A stretch of DNA of 64,000 bases from assembly GCA_014656495.1 (NCBI GenBank), contig BNCN01000002.1, forward strand, positions 887,102-951,101. Reading direction: 5' to 3'. Source of the DNA: Comamonas sp. KCTC 72670. Its GTDB lineage: Bacteria; Myxococcota; Myxococcia; Myxococcales; Myxococcaceae. Position 1 is the first letter of the stretch. Every line of letters begins with the position of its first letter. The translations under genes were made by a program, and so were the position numbers. Below, in pieces: positions 1-8,580 of this stretch. Under the pieces are notes generated by a model, which searched no databases, was not told where the DNA came from, and worked only from the letters and a program-made list of their open reading frames with translations.

Positions 1-507
1 CACGGCCTGCGCGGTCCGCGCCACCGTCTTGACGCCCAGCATGCGGGCAATCTCCGCGAGCTCCCGGGGGCGCAGGTCGGGATACGCCATCATCCGGGGG
101 GCCCGGCCGCCCTCGACGAGGGAGAGGGTGCTCGGGCGCTTGAGGAAGTCGCCCAGGCGTTCCAGCGAGATGCGCGGCACCGCGCCCCCGGGCTCCACGT
201 CCTCCGGCGCGCTCATGTACGAGAGCGGCGATACCGTCGCCATGCTCTTCAGCCGCTCCTCGCGCACCGGAACGGCGACGTAGCGCGGGTCGTTGACACG
301 CTGGTGGCGCTTCACCGCGACGTCGTTCAGCTCCGCGTGACAGCCAAAGCACTGGGCGTCGGTCCAGCGGCCCAGCCCGTTGCCGAAGCGCTGCTGGGCC
401 ACCGTGCGCTTCGCGGTGTGGCAACCCGTGCACTCCTCGGCCTTCTCGCCCAGGGCCTGCGCCGGCAGGCCCAGGAGCAGCAGCAGCGTGGCCACGACGT
501 GCTTCAC
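1..507 (-). CDS. c-type cytochrome-like exported protein, truncated by window edge
   Basis: The first 169 codons are visible and the frame is open to the window edge. The GTG start at 505-507 gives a short hydrophobic signal peptide ending near residues 16-20 (PAQA-LG). Two CXXCH heme-attachment motifs follow, CTGCH at residues 26-30 and CFGCH at 53-57, so the protein should carry covalently bound heme in the periplasm or outer envelope. The region after the motifs shows no recognisable domain. Its GTG start overlaps the TGA of the lipoprotein gene upstream (GTGA), so the two are probably translationally coupled, and it is the last visible gene of a four-gene minus-strand operon. The electron partner and total heme count cannot be read from this fragment. 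Confidence 0.8.
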   Translation of the reverse strand, partial: MKHVVATLLLLLGLPAQALGEKAEECTGCHTAKRTVAQQRFGNGLGRWTDAQCFGCHAELNDVAVKRHQRVNDPRYVAVPVREERLKSMATVSPLSYMSAPEDVEPGGAVPRISLERLGDFLKRPSTLSLVEGGRAPRMMAYPDLRPRELAEIARMLGVKTVARTAQAV

Positions 508-821
508 GGCTCGCCTCCCGGGGCATCGGTGATGTGGACCCGTGACGGGTCGTCGCTGGAGGGTCGCGCCAGGTCCTGGCACAGCGCATGGAAGTCCTCG
601 GCGCTCGCGGTGTCCGGTGACTCCAGACAGCGTTGGTAGGCTTCCACGAGCGCATGCCCTGGCACCGTCCACGCCGCACCGGGCGCGGTCGGCGGGGGCA
701 GCCCGGCCAGGACGCAGGTTCGCAGCGCCTTCGCCCGCGTGTCGTCCGGGCGACGCGCGTCCTGGCAGCCCGTCATGACGAGCACCACGGCGAGGGGCCA
801 CCCTGGGAGCCCGTGTGTCAT
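504..821 (-). CDS. small putative lipoprotein
   Basis: A 105-residue product. Its N-terminus is hydrophobic and ends in a lipobox-like VMTG-C, with Cys19 as the predicted acylated residue. Three further cysteines follow and the C-terminus is acidic and proline-rich. No domain is recognised. It starts 16 bp after the upstream secreted-protein gene and overlaps the cytochrome gene by 4 bp (GTGA). The spacing and lipobox make it more credible than an ordinary small frame in GC-rich DNA. I infer a membrane-anchored partner of the cytochrome, but only from position. Confidence 0.6.
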   Translation of the reverse strand: MTHGLPGWPLAVVLVMTGCQDARRPDDTRAKALRTCVLAGLPPPTAPGAAWTVPGHALVEAYQRCLESPDTASAEDFHALCQDLARPSSDDPSRVHITDAPGGEP

Positions 822-837
822 TCTCGAGCGCCCGCGC

Positions 838-1695
838 TCAAGGCATCACTTCCTGGCCGAACCGGATGTGCAAGGGCTTGGGAATGCACATGTAGATGCT
901 CTGCTGGGCGTCGGCGCTGCTCATCGTCGCGGTCTCCGCCACGGCGTCCAACTGGAAGAGCTGCATGTAGACCTGCCAGCCCTCCCGAGGGTCCTGGGTG
1001 ACGAAGAGCTGCGGGCGGGTCTGCGTGAGCCGGACGGACTCGTAGAGGAGGTCCCAGTAGTTGCCCGTCCACACGCCCGTCTGGGAGACCTGGAGCACGC
1101 CCGCCGTCCGCAGCGCCTCGTTGATGGCATTCACACTCAGCCGGGGGCTGGTGGGCTCACACAGGGGCACCGTGGCGTCCAGGACGATGACCGGCCGCGT
1201 GCCAATGTAGTCCCGCACGGCCGCCTCGTATTCGACGGGGAAGTAGAGGCTGAGGGAGCAGGCCACCGGGTAGCCCGCGGTGAGGATGGTGGGCTGGTAG
1301 TTGGCTGGCATGAAGGACAGGAGGTCCTTGATGCCCTGGGTGGGCTGGCATTCGCCGTGCGCGGGGAGGGGGCTCGCGCTGACGTCGATGATGCCGTGCT
1401 GGTTCACGAAGGGGATGTAGAGCTCCTGGATGTGGGCTGAGGGACGCAGGTTGACGATGATGCGCCGCAGGGTGCCGACGCTCGAGGTTCCCGTCGGGAC
1501 CTGCGTGTATTGGGTGTAATAGACGGGGCCCCGGTTCTGCCCTTCATAGGGCACGAACACCATGCTCGACTGCTCGAGGGTGCGCGCGTAGTCCAGCGTG
1601 AGCCCGGGGGTGGCGGCGGACGCCGGCTGCGAGACGAGCGCCACGGCGGAGCAGAGGCACACCAGGGCCGAGGCGAGGATTCGATAGGCGGACAT
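838..1695 (-). CDS. secreted protein of unknown family
   Basis: A 285-residue protein with a clear signal peptide of about 27 residues (hydrophobic core, cleavage near PASA-A). The mature part has a few scattered cysteines and no motif I recognise. It lies between a larger secreted protein and a small lipoprotein, all on the minus strand with short gaps, which suggests one transcript. The ribosome-binding site is weak, but the ATG at 1693-1695 fits the signal peptide well. It could be an outer-surface or extracellular protein of myxobacteria. Function unknown. Confidence 0.72.
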   Translation of the reverse strand: MSAYRILASALVCLCSAVALVSQPASAATPGLTLDYARTLEQSSMVFVPYEGQNRGPVYYTQYTQVPTGTSSVGTLRRIIVNLRPSAHIQELYIPFVNQHGIIDVSASPLPAHGECQPTQGIKDLLSFMPANYQPTILTAGYPVACSLSLYFPVEYEAAVRDYIGTRPVIVLDATVPLCEPTSPRLSVNAINEALRTAGVLQVSQTGVWTGNYWDLLYESVRLTQTRPQLFVTQDPREGWQVYMQLFQLDAVAETATMSSADAQQSIYMCIPKPLHIRFGQEVMP

Positions 1696-1794
1696 AAGAG
1701 TAGGGGACTCGTGGGCAGAGAAGGGGACGGCGTGAGAGGAGGCGCTCGTGCCGCGGCGCCTCCCCTCTGCGGAACCACTCAGACGCTCAGCGTG

Positions 1795-3060
1795 TCACTG
1801 GCCCACGCGCGCGCGGCAGGCCGGGTTGTTCATGTCATACATGACGGGGTACCCGAAGCCGCCCGTGACGCAGTCGATGTTCAGCGCCGTGTTGGCATTG
1901 AAGGGGGCGGGCCCCTGGTTGTAGGCGATGGACATGACTTCGTTGCGCGTCGTCACGATCTTCTCGTAGTTGGCGCGCAGGGTGAAGATGGCCGTCGGCT
2001 GGGTGGAGACCGGGCCATTGACGGCCTGAATCTTCGTGAACAGCTCCTCCTGCAGCGAGTCCTTCAGGGCCTCGACGATGGCGTTGAAGTTCGCGTCCGA
2101 GGGCGCCCGGTCCGTCCACGTGCCGTCGGCCTGCCGGTACTCGATGAAGATGCCACACGGCGTCGTTCCGCCCTGGCACGTGGCGATGCGCTCGAAGAAG
2201 GCGCTGATTTCAATCTCGACACACGAGTTCAGGTGGAACGCGGTGTAGGCGCTCGCCTGCTCGAAGAGGGACTGCCAGTTGATGGTCAGGCGCGCCTGAC
2301 GGGTCAGGGTGTTGGCGGAGATCAACCACTCCGTGGTGGCGGACAGCGAGGCGTCGAAGTTGTCACCAAACAGCATGGTGTCCTTGAGCGACTGGGTCCA
2401 ATCCGGCAGCAGCATGGCCTGGAAGGTCACATTCTGGTTGGCGGTGCTGTTCGCGGGCGCGGGGACGCTCGTGAACTTGTACACGACGTTCGAGTCGACG
2501 AAGTTCCCGTCCAGGTCGCGGACCCTGCACTTGGGGACCCGCTGGGTGACCTGGTTGCCGTTGGGGAAGGTGATGATGAACTCCTCCACCTCGCACTGGG
2601 TGTCGACGCGGCCGGTCAACGACTGCTGGGCGAAGAGGTTGAACGTGGTGCGCGCGCTCTTCACCGGGGCGGGGGCAATCTGCAGGCCCTGCCGCGCCGC
2701 CTCCGTCTGGAGACGCTGCAAGGCGGCGAGGTCCGCCGTGGGGGAGAGGGTGCCACCCAGGCTCGTCAACTCCATGCCCTGGAGCACGCCGCTCGGCGGG
2801 TAGTAGGAGTTGATCTGGAAGCGCGGGATGGGGGCGGGGCTCTGGGGGGACTGCACCGCCAGGTTGCCGAGCTTCGGCACGAAGTAGACGAGGTTCGGAT
2901 TGTCCGAGTCCGCCAGGAGCGCGAAATCGTTCAGGACCTGCGCCGAATAGCTGCCCGGCGGTGCCACCGCTGCCGGGTGCATGGGCGCGGCGACCGCAGG
3001 ATTCACGGCGCCCGTGAGCAGCGCGAGCACGGCACAGGTCGACAGCTTTGAATTCCGCAT
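1795..3060 (-). CDS. large secreted protein of unknown family, first gene of operon
   Basis: A 421-residue product. The start at 3058-3060 is chosen because a strong purine-rich site (GAAGGAAGG) lies just upstream and a signal peptide follows directly (cleavage near AVAA-P). The frame stays open further upstream, but that part is arginine-rich and has no signal peptide. The mature protein has about seven cysteines, several in the C-terminal half, which fits a disulfide-bonded envelope protein. It shares no motif with families I know. It leads the 3060-to-1 operon with the 285-residue secreted protein, the lipoprotein and the cytochrome. Confidence 0.72.
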   Translation of the reverse strand: MRNSKLSTCAVLALLTGAVNPAVAAPMHPAAVAPPGSYSAQVLNDFALLADSDNPNLVYFVPKLGNLAVQSPQSPAPIPRFQINSYYPPSGVLQGMELTSLGGTLSPTADLAALQRLQTEAARQGLQIAPAPVKSARTTFNLFAQQSLTGRVDTQCEVEEFIITFPNGNQVTQRVPKCRVRDLDGNFVDSNVVYKFTSVPAPANSTANQNVTFQAMLLPDWTQSLKDTMLFGDNFDASLSATTEWLISANTLTRQARLTINWQSLFEQASAYTAFHLNSCVEIEISAFFERIATCQGGTTPCGIFIEYRQADGTWTDRAPSDANFNAIVEALKDSLQEELFTKIQAVNGPVSTQPTAIFTLRANYEKIVTTRNEVMSIAYNQGPAPFNANTALNIDCVTGGFGYPVMYDMNNPACRARVGQ

Positions 3061-3427
3061 GGATTGGCCTTCCTTCTTCCACCAGTGTGGGTGTGGACTG
3101 CGACGCGACAGCCGTTGCGGGTTCCGGCCATGGGAAGGCGGGGCCTGTCGGTACGCGCGTTGCCGCAGGCGTCGCAGCCCCAACCTCCAGCGGCCCAGGC
3201 TGACGACGGGAATACCCGCGCCACGAGGGGCCCTGGCTGCTGCAGGCCTGTCCTTCATGTGAATTGAGCCAGCTCGGAACTGACGGAGTTTCGGGTCGGC
3301 GCGCATTAAGCGGCAATCACTATCTGGATGTCAAGGTTCACTCGCAGTGTTGTTTTGTCCGGGAAAAGTGCGTCGTCATGAAATGGCGCCCTGTTTGTGT
3401 CAGGGATTGCCACTAGGGCGTTTCGTT

Positions 3428-3580
3428 TTACGTCGTTGATACGTTTTTGTTGCGCAGTGAATGAATGGGAGGTCGCGGCGTTGCCATGTTCCCGAAGGCT
3501 TGCCGGTAGTGCGTGGGCGTCATCCCCGTGGCCTGCTTGAACGCGCGGTGCAGGCTGCTCTCGTAACGCCACCGGCCGGA
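3428..3580 (-). pseudogene. C-terminal remnant of an AraC-family regulator
   Basis: Reading the minus strand toward the TAA at 3428-3430 gives the end of an AraC second helix-turn-helix: YESSLHRAFKQATGMTPTHY, then a short tail. This is the conserved 'S.F.RAFK...G.TP..YR' signature. The frame upstream loses similarity at once: there is no first helix, no ligand-binding domain and no start. I read it as the decayed 3' end of a regulator gene. Confidence 0.6.
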
Positions 3581-3590
3581 ACGCCGGGTG

Positions 3591-4087
3591 CGCCGTCGGA
3601 GGGCGGGGCAGCATCAGGACCTGCTCGACGTCTCGCATCACCTCGGGGCTGACCCGCCGTCGCCCACCAGCGCCTCTGGGAAGCGCCAGTGAACGCGGGC
3701 GAAGCGGCGCTGCAGGAGGTGTTGGAACCACCAGGTGCCGGTGGCGGCCTTCCCGTCCAGCACATCTGGAGGCGCTGGACCACTGCCCCACCACCCGGGA
3801 GGGCCTCCGCGCGGCGGCACGACGGGAAGGGTTGGAGCACAAGCTCCTCGTCCCCGAGGATGGCGAGCGATACGCCTGTCCTCACGGGGGCTGAGTCGGG
3901 CACGTGTCAGGACGGAGTGTCCAGGTTTGGGTCGGCGCAGGGGCTGGGACGACCGTTGCCCGGCGGAACAATCTCCCACCGCCCCATTGTCTCCAGGACA
4001 TTCGTCCGTGCTCGGGCGAGCCTGTCCTTGTCTTCCTGCGTCCGTGGAGGCGTCCTGCGCGCCGCCAACCCTTCGCAGGAGTCGTCC
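3591..4087. other. non-coding or decayed stretch
   Basis: No gene can be defended here. A few short minus-strand segments between about 3640 and 3780 have protein-like composition but are broken by frame changes, so they may be further relics upstream of the AraC remnant. The last 20 bases carry the AGGAG ribosome-binding site of the GlcG-like gene. Confidence 0.4.
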
Positions 4088-4483
4088 ATGGTCCGTCTGG
4101 AAGACGCGCGCCGTGTCATTGCCGCAGCCGAGAAGAAGGCCCAGGAGCTGGGCCAGCCGATGAACATCGCCGTTGCCGACGCGGGCGGAAACCTGGTCGC
4201 GCACGTGCGCATGGATGGGGCGTGGCTGGGCAGCGTCGACATCTCCATCAAGAAGGCCTTCACCGCGCGCGCTTTCGACATCGCCACGCAGGAGCTGGCG
4301 AAGTTCGCCCAGCCAGGGGGGCCGTTCTATGGCATCCACGCCTCCAACGAGGGCAAGGTGATGATCTTCGCGGGGGGCGTCCCGCTGAAGAAGAACGGCA
4401 AGGTCGTGGGCGCTGTCGGCGTCAGCGGTGGCACTGGCGAACAGGACCACGGGGTCGCCACCGCGGGCGCGACCGCGTTCTGA
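4088..4483 (+). CDS. GlcG/HbpS-like (DUF336) protein
   Basis: A 131-residue protein matching the GlcG/HbpS family, usually about 130-160 residues. Features include an N-terminal helix (EDARRVIAAAEKKAQELG), the strand AVADAGGNLVAHVRMDGA, the helix ISIKKAFTARAF and a C-terminal GAVGVSGGTGEQDHGVA segment. Family members bind heme or small ligands, and HbpS works in redox sensing; the role here is not established. The ATG at 4088 has AGGAG upstream. There is no signal peptide, so it is probably cytoplasmic. It stands close before a Tat-signal stub and a small membrane protein gene. Confidence 0.88.
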   Translation: MVRLEDARRVIAAAEKKAQELGQPMNIAVADAGGNLVAHVRMDGAWLGSVDISIKKAFTARAFDIATQELAKFAQPGGPFYGIHASNEGKVMIFAGGVPLKKNGKVVGAVGVSGGTGEQDHGVATAGATAF

Positions 4484-4518
4484 GTCCTCCAGGTCTTCTG
4501 TCGAATGGAGGTGTGCTC

Positions 4519-4629
4519 ATGGAGCGCAGGGCCTTCCTTCGACGCTCCGCGATGGGCGGTGGCGCCCTGGCTCTGGGACCGGGGTTCTGGCGGGTGGGAT
4601 GCGGCGACAAGACCTCCGGCCCGGGCTAG
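4519..4629 (+). pseudogene. truncated Tat-signal peptide stub (36 residues)
   Basis: The frame encodes a twin-arginine signal (RRAFLRRSA), a glycine/alanine-rich hydrophobic stretch and a cysteine (VGCGD), then stops after 36 residues. That is the start of a Tat-exported protein with no mature domain. It has a plausible ATG with GGAGGTG upstream. No continuation is visible in other frames before the next gene at 4639. The likeliest reading is a gene whose body was deleted, leaving the leader. Confidence 0.5.
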
Positions 4630-4638
4630 GCTTTGGGC

Positions 4639-4890
4639 ATGGGTGACCTGCAATCGCACCGGTGGATGTGGGTGAAGGCGATCCTCTTCGTCTTCATCGG
4701 CCTGGTGGCGTCGGCGCTCATCCTCATGGAGTTGCCCGACGGGCGAATCCTGCTCCTGCTTCTCCTCGCCATCTGGGCGTTCTGCCGCGCCTACTACTTC
4801 GCCTTCTACGTCATCGAAAAGTACATCGACCCTTCGTTCCGGTTCGCCGGCCTCATCTCGGTCCTCCGCTACCTCGCCAACAAGCGGTAG
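4639..4890 (+). CDS. small two-helix membrane protein
   Basis: An 83-residue protein with two hydrophobic segments, about residues 11-31 and 37-57, followed by a basic tail. The ATG at 4639 is preferred over the TTG six bases earlier. No family is recognised. It sits 9 bp after the Tat stub and 30 bp before a lipoprotein gene on the same strand, so it may share their transcript. Confidence 0.6.
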   Translation: MGDLQSHRWMWVKAILFVFIGLVASALILMELPDGRILLLLLLAIWAFCRAYYFAFYVIEKYIDPSFRFAGLISVLRYLANKR

Positions 4891-4920
4891 CGGTGCGCTT
4901 TCCCACACCCCTGGAGTGTC

Positions 4921-5895
4921 ATGCGTCGCATCATCGTCCTGCTCGCCGCGTTGAACCTGGTTGCCTGTGCCCATGGTGGCGTCACCCCGGAGGCCGCGCC
5001 GTCCGAGGCGGCCACGGCCTCGAAGGCCAAGGCGCCGAGGCCCGTCGCCACCCCCGAGGCCCGGAAGGCCGCCGCGGAGGCGGATGGGCTGACGATGAGG
5101 GGCGACAACGCGGGCGCGCTTCCCTTGTACCGGAGCGCCTGGGCCGGTGGGGTGCGGAACAAGAACACGGCCTACAACGCGGCCTGCGCCGCGGCCTTGC
5201 AGGGGGAGCGCGAAGAGGCGTTGACCTGGTTGGAGCGCGCCGTGGAGGAGGGCTTCGATGACGCGAAGCACCTCACGGGCGACCCCGACCTGGCCAGCGC
5301 CCGGGAGCTGCCCGGCTACGCGGCGCTGGAGCAGCGGGTCATCACCGCGGAGGCGAAGCTGTACGAGGCCGCGGACCCCGCGCTGCGGGACGAGCTGCTC
5401 AAGCGCATGGAAGAGGACCAGGCGGTTCGCAGGGCCCTCATCGAAGCGAACTTCCAGGACGCGGCCATCAGCGCCCGGATGCGGGAAATCGATGAGAGCA
5501 ACACCGCCTGGCTCAAGGGGGTCATCGCGAAGCACGGCTGGCCTGGCATCGCCCTGGTGGGGAAGCGCGCGACCTCCGCCGCGTGGCTGCTGGTGCAGCA
5601 CGCCGACCGGGACGTCGCCTTCCAGAGCGAGGTCCTGCCGATGCTGGAGCAGGCCGTCGTGCGAGGTGAGGGTTCGGCGAAGGAGCTCGCGTACCTCACC
5701 GACCGGGTGCTGGTGAATACCGGCAAGCCGCAGCGCTACGCCACCCAGCTGGAGGAGGTGAATGGAAAGATGGTGCCCAAGGCGCTGGAGGACCCCGAGA
5801 CGGTGAACGCGCGGCGCGCGGCCGTCGGGCTCGATTCGCTGGAGGAGTATCTCGCGCTGGCCGAACGGATGAAGGCCGCCCGCTCGCAGCCCTGA
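4921..5895 (+). CDS. lipoprotein with TPR-like part and DUF6624-type C-terminal domain
   Basis: A 324-residue product with a lipobox ending at Cys16 (LVAC). After an Ala/Pro/Lys-rich linker comes a TPR-like pair of helices (residues about 45-115, including a YNAACAAALQG turn). The C-terminal half (about 150-305) has the look of DUF6624: LRDELLKRMEEDQAVR, then a HGWPG turn, AAWLLVQHAD, and a final LEEVNGKMVPKALEDPE-like segment. The function of that domain is unknown. The protein is probably anchored in the inner or outer membrane, facing the periplasm. It converges on the MerR gene. Confidence 0.78.
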   Translation: MRRIIVLLAALNLVACAHGGVTPEAAPSEAATASKAKAPRPVATPEARKAAAEADGLTMRGDNAGALPLYRSAWAGGVRNKNTAYNAACAAALQGEREEALTWLERAVEEGFDDAKHLTGDPDLASARELPGYAALEQRVITAEAKLYEAADPALRDELLKRMEEDQAVRRALIEANFQDAAISARMREIDESNTAWLKGVIAKHGWPGIALVGKRATSAAWLLVQHADRDVAFQSEVLPMLEQAVVRGEGSAKELAYLTDRVLVNTGKPQRYATQLEEVNGKMVPKALEDPETVNARRAAVGLDSLEEYLALAERMKAARSQP

Positions 5896-5915
5896 GCCGA
5901 GCGGGGCGGCGCTGC

Positions 5916-6743
5916 TCAAGCCGGGCCGCGCACCCCGTTCCCCTCCCAGGCCAGCGCGAGCTCGGTCCTCCAGGAGGCGCCATCCGCCGTGTCCACGCGC
6001 AGGTACGTCTCGCGCAAGGGGACGGCGGGTGTGCGCTCCTTCGCGTGGAGATGCGCGAAGAGTCGAGCCCAGGACGGGCCCACCGAGCCGGGCGAGCCGG
6101 TGTGGACGAGCATGGCGACCTGGACCTCGGGCAACTCCAGGATGGAGACGCCCTCTGGCGTGGCACCCGGTGCCAGGGGGACACACCAGGAGACGTCCGC
6201 GTCGTCCTCGCGGTATTCCGCCTCGTGCAGGAGACAGAAAGGCGCCCCCGCGACATGGGGGCCGCACGCGGCGAACAGCCGTGGATAGACGCCCGCCGCG
6301 TCGGCGTACCGCCCCCTCGCTCGATGCACGGCGACGCGGACCGAGGGGAGCCACCGCTCGAGGAGGGGCGGTGGCGCGCGCAGGTACGCCTCCGCCTGGG
6401 CCTGGTGCCGCAGCAGCGTGTCCAGCGCGAGGACGGAGCGCTGGGCGCTGGCGGCCTCATCGGCGAGCCGAGCCCGTGCGCGCGCAAGGTGCTCCGCGAG
6501 CGAGGCGCCCGAGCCCAGCTCCGCGAGCACGCCATGAATCTCTTCCAAGGACAGCTTCAGGTCGCGCAGCGCGCGCAGCGTGTGGGCCAGGGAGATGTCG
6601 CGCTCGGTGTAGTAGCGGTAGCCCGAGGAGGCGTCCACGCGCGAGGGCTCGAGCAAGCCCTTCTCCTGGTAGAAGCGCAAGGCCTTCACCGTCAGGCCGG
6701 TGATGCGTGACACCTCGCCAATGGAATACAGCAGTCCGCTCAC
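5916..6743 (-). CDS. MerR-family regulator with GyrI-like effector domain
   Basis: A 275-residue protein. Residues about 6-75 form a MerR winged helix-turn-helix (YSIGEVSRITGLTVKALRFY, then GYRYYTERD). A helical linker covers about 80-120, and the C-terminal half resembles the GyrI-like/BmrR effector-binding fold, which senses amphipathic small molecules in relatives. The GTG start at 6741-6743 overlaps the TGA of the hydrolase gene upstream (GTGA), so the regulator is coupled to it and may control that operon. The ligand is unknown. Confidence 0.85.
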   Translation of the reverse strand: MSGLLYSIGEVSRITGLTVKALRFYQEKGLLEPSRVDASSGYRYYTERDISLAHTLRALRDLKLSLEEIHGVLAELGSGASLAEHLARARARLADEAASAQRSVLALDTLLRHQAQAEAYLRAPPPLLERWLPSVRVAVHRARGRYADAAGVYPRLFAACGPHVAGAPFCLLHEAEYREDDADVSWCVPLAPGATPEGVSILELPEVQVAMLVHTGSPGSVGPSWARLFAHLHAKERTPAVPLRETYLRVDTADGASWRTELALAWEGNGVRGPA

Positions 6744-7840
6744 CGCTCCGCCTCCGCGAGAAACGCGCTCACCGTGGCGGCGAAGACCTCGGGCTGCTCC
6801 TCGAAGGGGAAGTGCCCGCTGCCCGCGAGCTCCACCAGTCGCGCGTGGGGGAGCGCTTCTACCACGCGCTCGGTGGCCGAGCGCGGCTGAAGGTCCTGGG
6901 CGCCGTGGAGGACCAGCGTGTGCGCGCGAACACGGCGCAGCCAGTCGCTCCAATCATGATGCCGGCCCAGGCTCAGGTAGAGCCCCAGTGAGAGATAGCC
7001 TCCCGGGGTCCCAGCGCCGGGAAGCCTCGCGTCGGGATGCTCGCGCCGCAGGGCCTGGCGGTACAGCGGCCCGAAGGCAGCGAAGTGCTCGGCGAGCCGG
7101 GCCTCGTCGTCCTCAAGGCGGGCAGGGAAGTCGAAGGTGTGCTTCATCCACGATGCCAGCTCGCGCTGCCCCGACGCATCCAGTCGTGTCCGCACCTGGG
7201 TGAAGAGGTCACCGCCGTCCACGGGCATCGTCACCAAGGGAGCGGGTGCCACCAGCACGAGCGCCTCCACCCGCTCCGGCCACTCCGCGGCGTACAGCGC
7301 GGCCACCAGGGCGCCGAAGGAGTGGCCCACCAACGTGAGGCGCTCCTGGCCGAGCAGCCGCCGGATGCGCTCGAGGTCCGCGAGCTGCGCGGCAAGGCCC
7401 AGCTGGGACTCCACCGCTTGCATGGCCTGCCACGTCCCTCCGGGCGGCGCGTGCGTGAAGGGGCGCGAGGAGCCGCCGCAGCCTCGCTGGTCGAAGAAGT
7501 GCCAGCGCAGGGTGTCGCCTGTCATGGAGGCCGCGCGCCAGGGTTTCGCGGGAGGAAGGCCCGGGCCACCATGCACGACGACGACGTCCCGCCCGTCGCC
7601 CAGGACTTCGTGGCGCAGCCGCACGTCTGGCGTCACCTGCCAGAAGGCGGCGTCCGCGGCTTGCCCCGGAGGGACCTCCAGCGTTTCGCCTCGCGCGGCC
7701 AATCCCTGCTCCACGGTGCCCGGATGGAAGAGCGCGCGTCCCATCCACCACCACATGCCCGCCGCCGCTCCCGCCACCAGGATGAGTGCGGCAATGACCA
7801 CCGCCATGACCTTCCTCCGTGCCGTGTCTCTCGTTGACAT
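6740..7840 (-). CDS. membrane-anchored prolyl aminopeptidase-like alpha/beta hydrolase
   Basis: A 366-residue protein with one N-terminal membrane helix (about residues 12-32), then an S33-type hydrolase fold. Visible elements are HGGPG (oxyanion region), DQRGCG, the nucleophile elbow GHSFG, an acid in LVLHGAQD and the histidine in GSGHF. HGGPG plus DQRG is the prolyl iminopeptidase signature, though esterases of this clan share it. The start at 7838-7840 gives a membrane segment right after a basic N-terminus. The last four bases overlap the MerR gene. Substrate unknown; the domain probably faces the periplasm. Confidence 0.83.
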   Translation of the reverse strand: MSTRDTARRKVMAVVIAALILVAGAAAGMWWWMGRALFHPGTVEQGLAARGETLEVPPGQAADAAFWQVTPDVRLRHEVLGDGRDVVVVHGGPGLPPAKPWRAASMTGDTLRWHFFDQRGCGGSSRPFTHAPPGGTWQAMQAVESQLGLAAQLADLERIRRLLGQERLTLVGHSFGALVAALYAAEWPERVEALVLVAPAPLVTMPVDGGDLFTQVRTRLDASGQRELASWMKHTFDFPARLEDDEARLAEHFAAFGPLYRQALRREHPDARLPGAGTPGGYLSLGLYLSLGRHHDWSDWLRRVRAHTLVLHGAQDLQPRSATERVVEALPHARLVELAGSGHFPFEEQPEVFAATVSAFLAEAER

Positions 7841-8017
7841 GGGCGGAAGGGTGGCGGTCTCCCCTTGGGGGAGAGTCAAGCGCGGGGCGCGGCGGGGCGG
7901 GCGTAAATCCTTTTGAATATCCGGACCGGTCCATCGTCGGAGGTGGTGCTGCGTGCGCTTCCGGATGTTCGGCGCCGGGGACTTGGCCCCGGTGTTCCCG
8001 CTTCACGGCACTCGACC

Positions 8018-8566
8018 ATGCATGCATTGCCCCGTGCGCTTCGTTCGCTGTTCCTCTGTTCCTTTCTCGCGGCTTGCGGCGGTACAGAGGTGGCGGACTC
8101 CCCCGGGGGACCGGATGCCGACCCCGGCCCCGACGTGAACGCTGGACACGACCCAGAGCCTGATTGGGACATCGACGTCGGTGTCCTCGGGCGGGACAAG
8201 CCCGAAGTGGAAGAGCTCTCGGCCAACTGCGATGACGACCCCGCCTACTTCAACTTCCGGACGCGGTGTCTGACCCTGCTGGGGGGATGCTATGAATGCA
8301 CCCTGCTGGCACAGCGGCGCGAAGGCGGGCCGCTGGTGGACCTGAGCCAGGTCTCGAAGGACTGCAGCGGCCCTTATCCCTGTGGCGACATCTCGATCAG
8401 CGGGAGTATGCCTTTGTGGTCCTACACGCACCTCGTGACGCGGGTATCGTACTGCGGGACCGATGGCGGGCCATCGGTCGTCACGGACGAGCGCATCCTC
8501 TCGTTGGAGAGCGCCGGGTGCGGGGTGGCCGGGGACGCTCCGAATGGAGGCGACGAATCGCAGTGA
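8018..8566 (+). CDS. lipoprotein of unknown function
   Basis: A 182-residue product with a signal peptide and lipobox ending at Cys20 (LAAC), followed directly by GGTEV. A Pro/Asp-rich linker leads to a cysteine-containing globular part with about eight Cys (NCDDD, RCLTLLGGCYEC, DCSGPYPCGD, SYCG, GCG), which suggests disulfides outside the cytoplasm. The ATG at 8018 is chosen because the signal peptide begins there. It converges on the permease gene with a 14-bp gap. A second lipoprotein at 50517 has the same CGGTEV mature N-terminus. Confidence 0.7.
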   Translation: MHALPRALRSLFLCSFLAACGGTEVADSPGGPDADPGPDVNAGHDPEPDWDIDVGVLGRDKPEVEELSANCDDDPAYFNFRTRCLTLLGGCYECTLLAQRREGGPLVDLSQVSKDCSGPYPCGDISISGSMPLWSYTHLVTRVSYCGTDGGPSVVTDERILSLESAGCGVAGDAPNGGDESQ

Positions 8567-8580
8567 GCTCGCGCGGCGCC

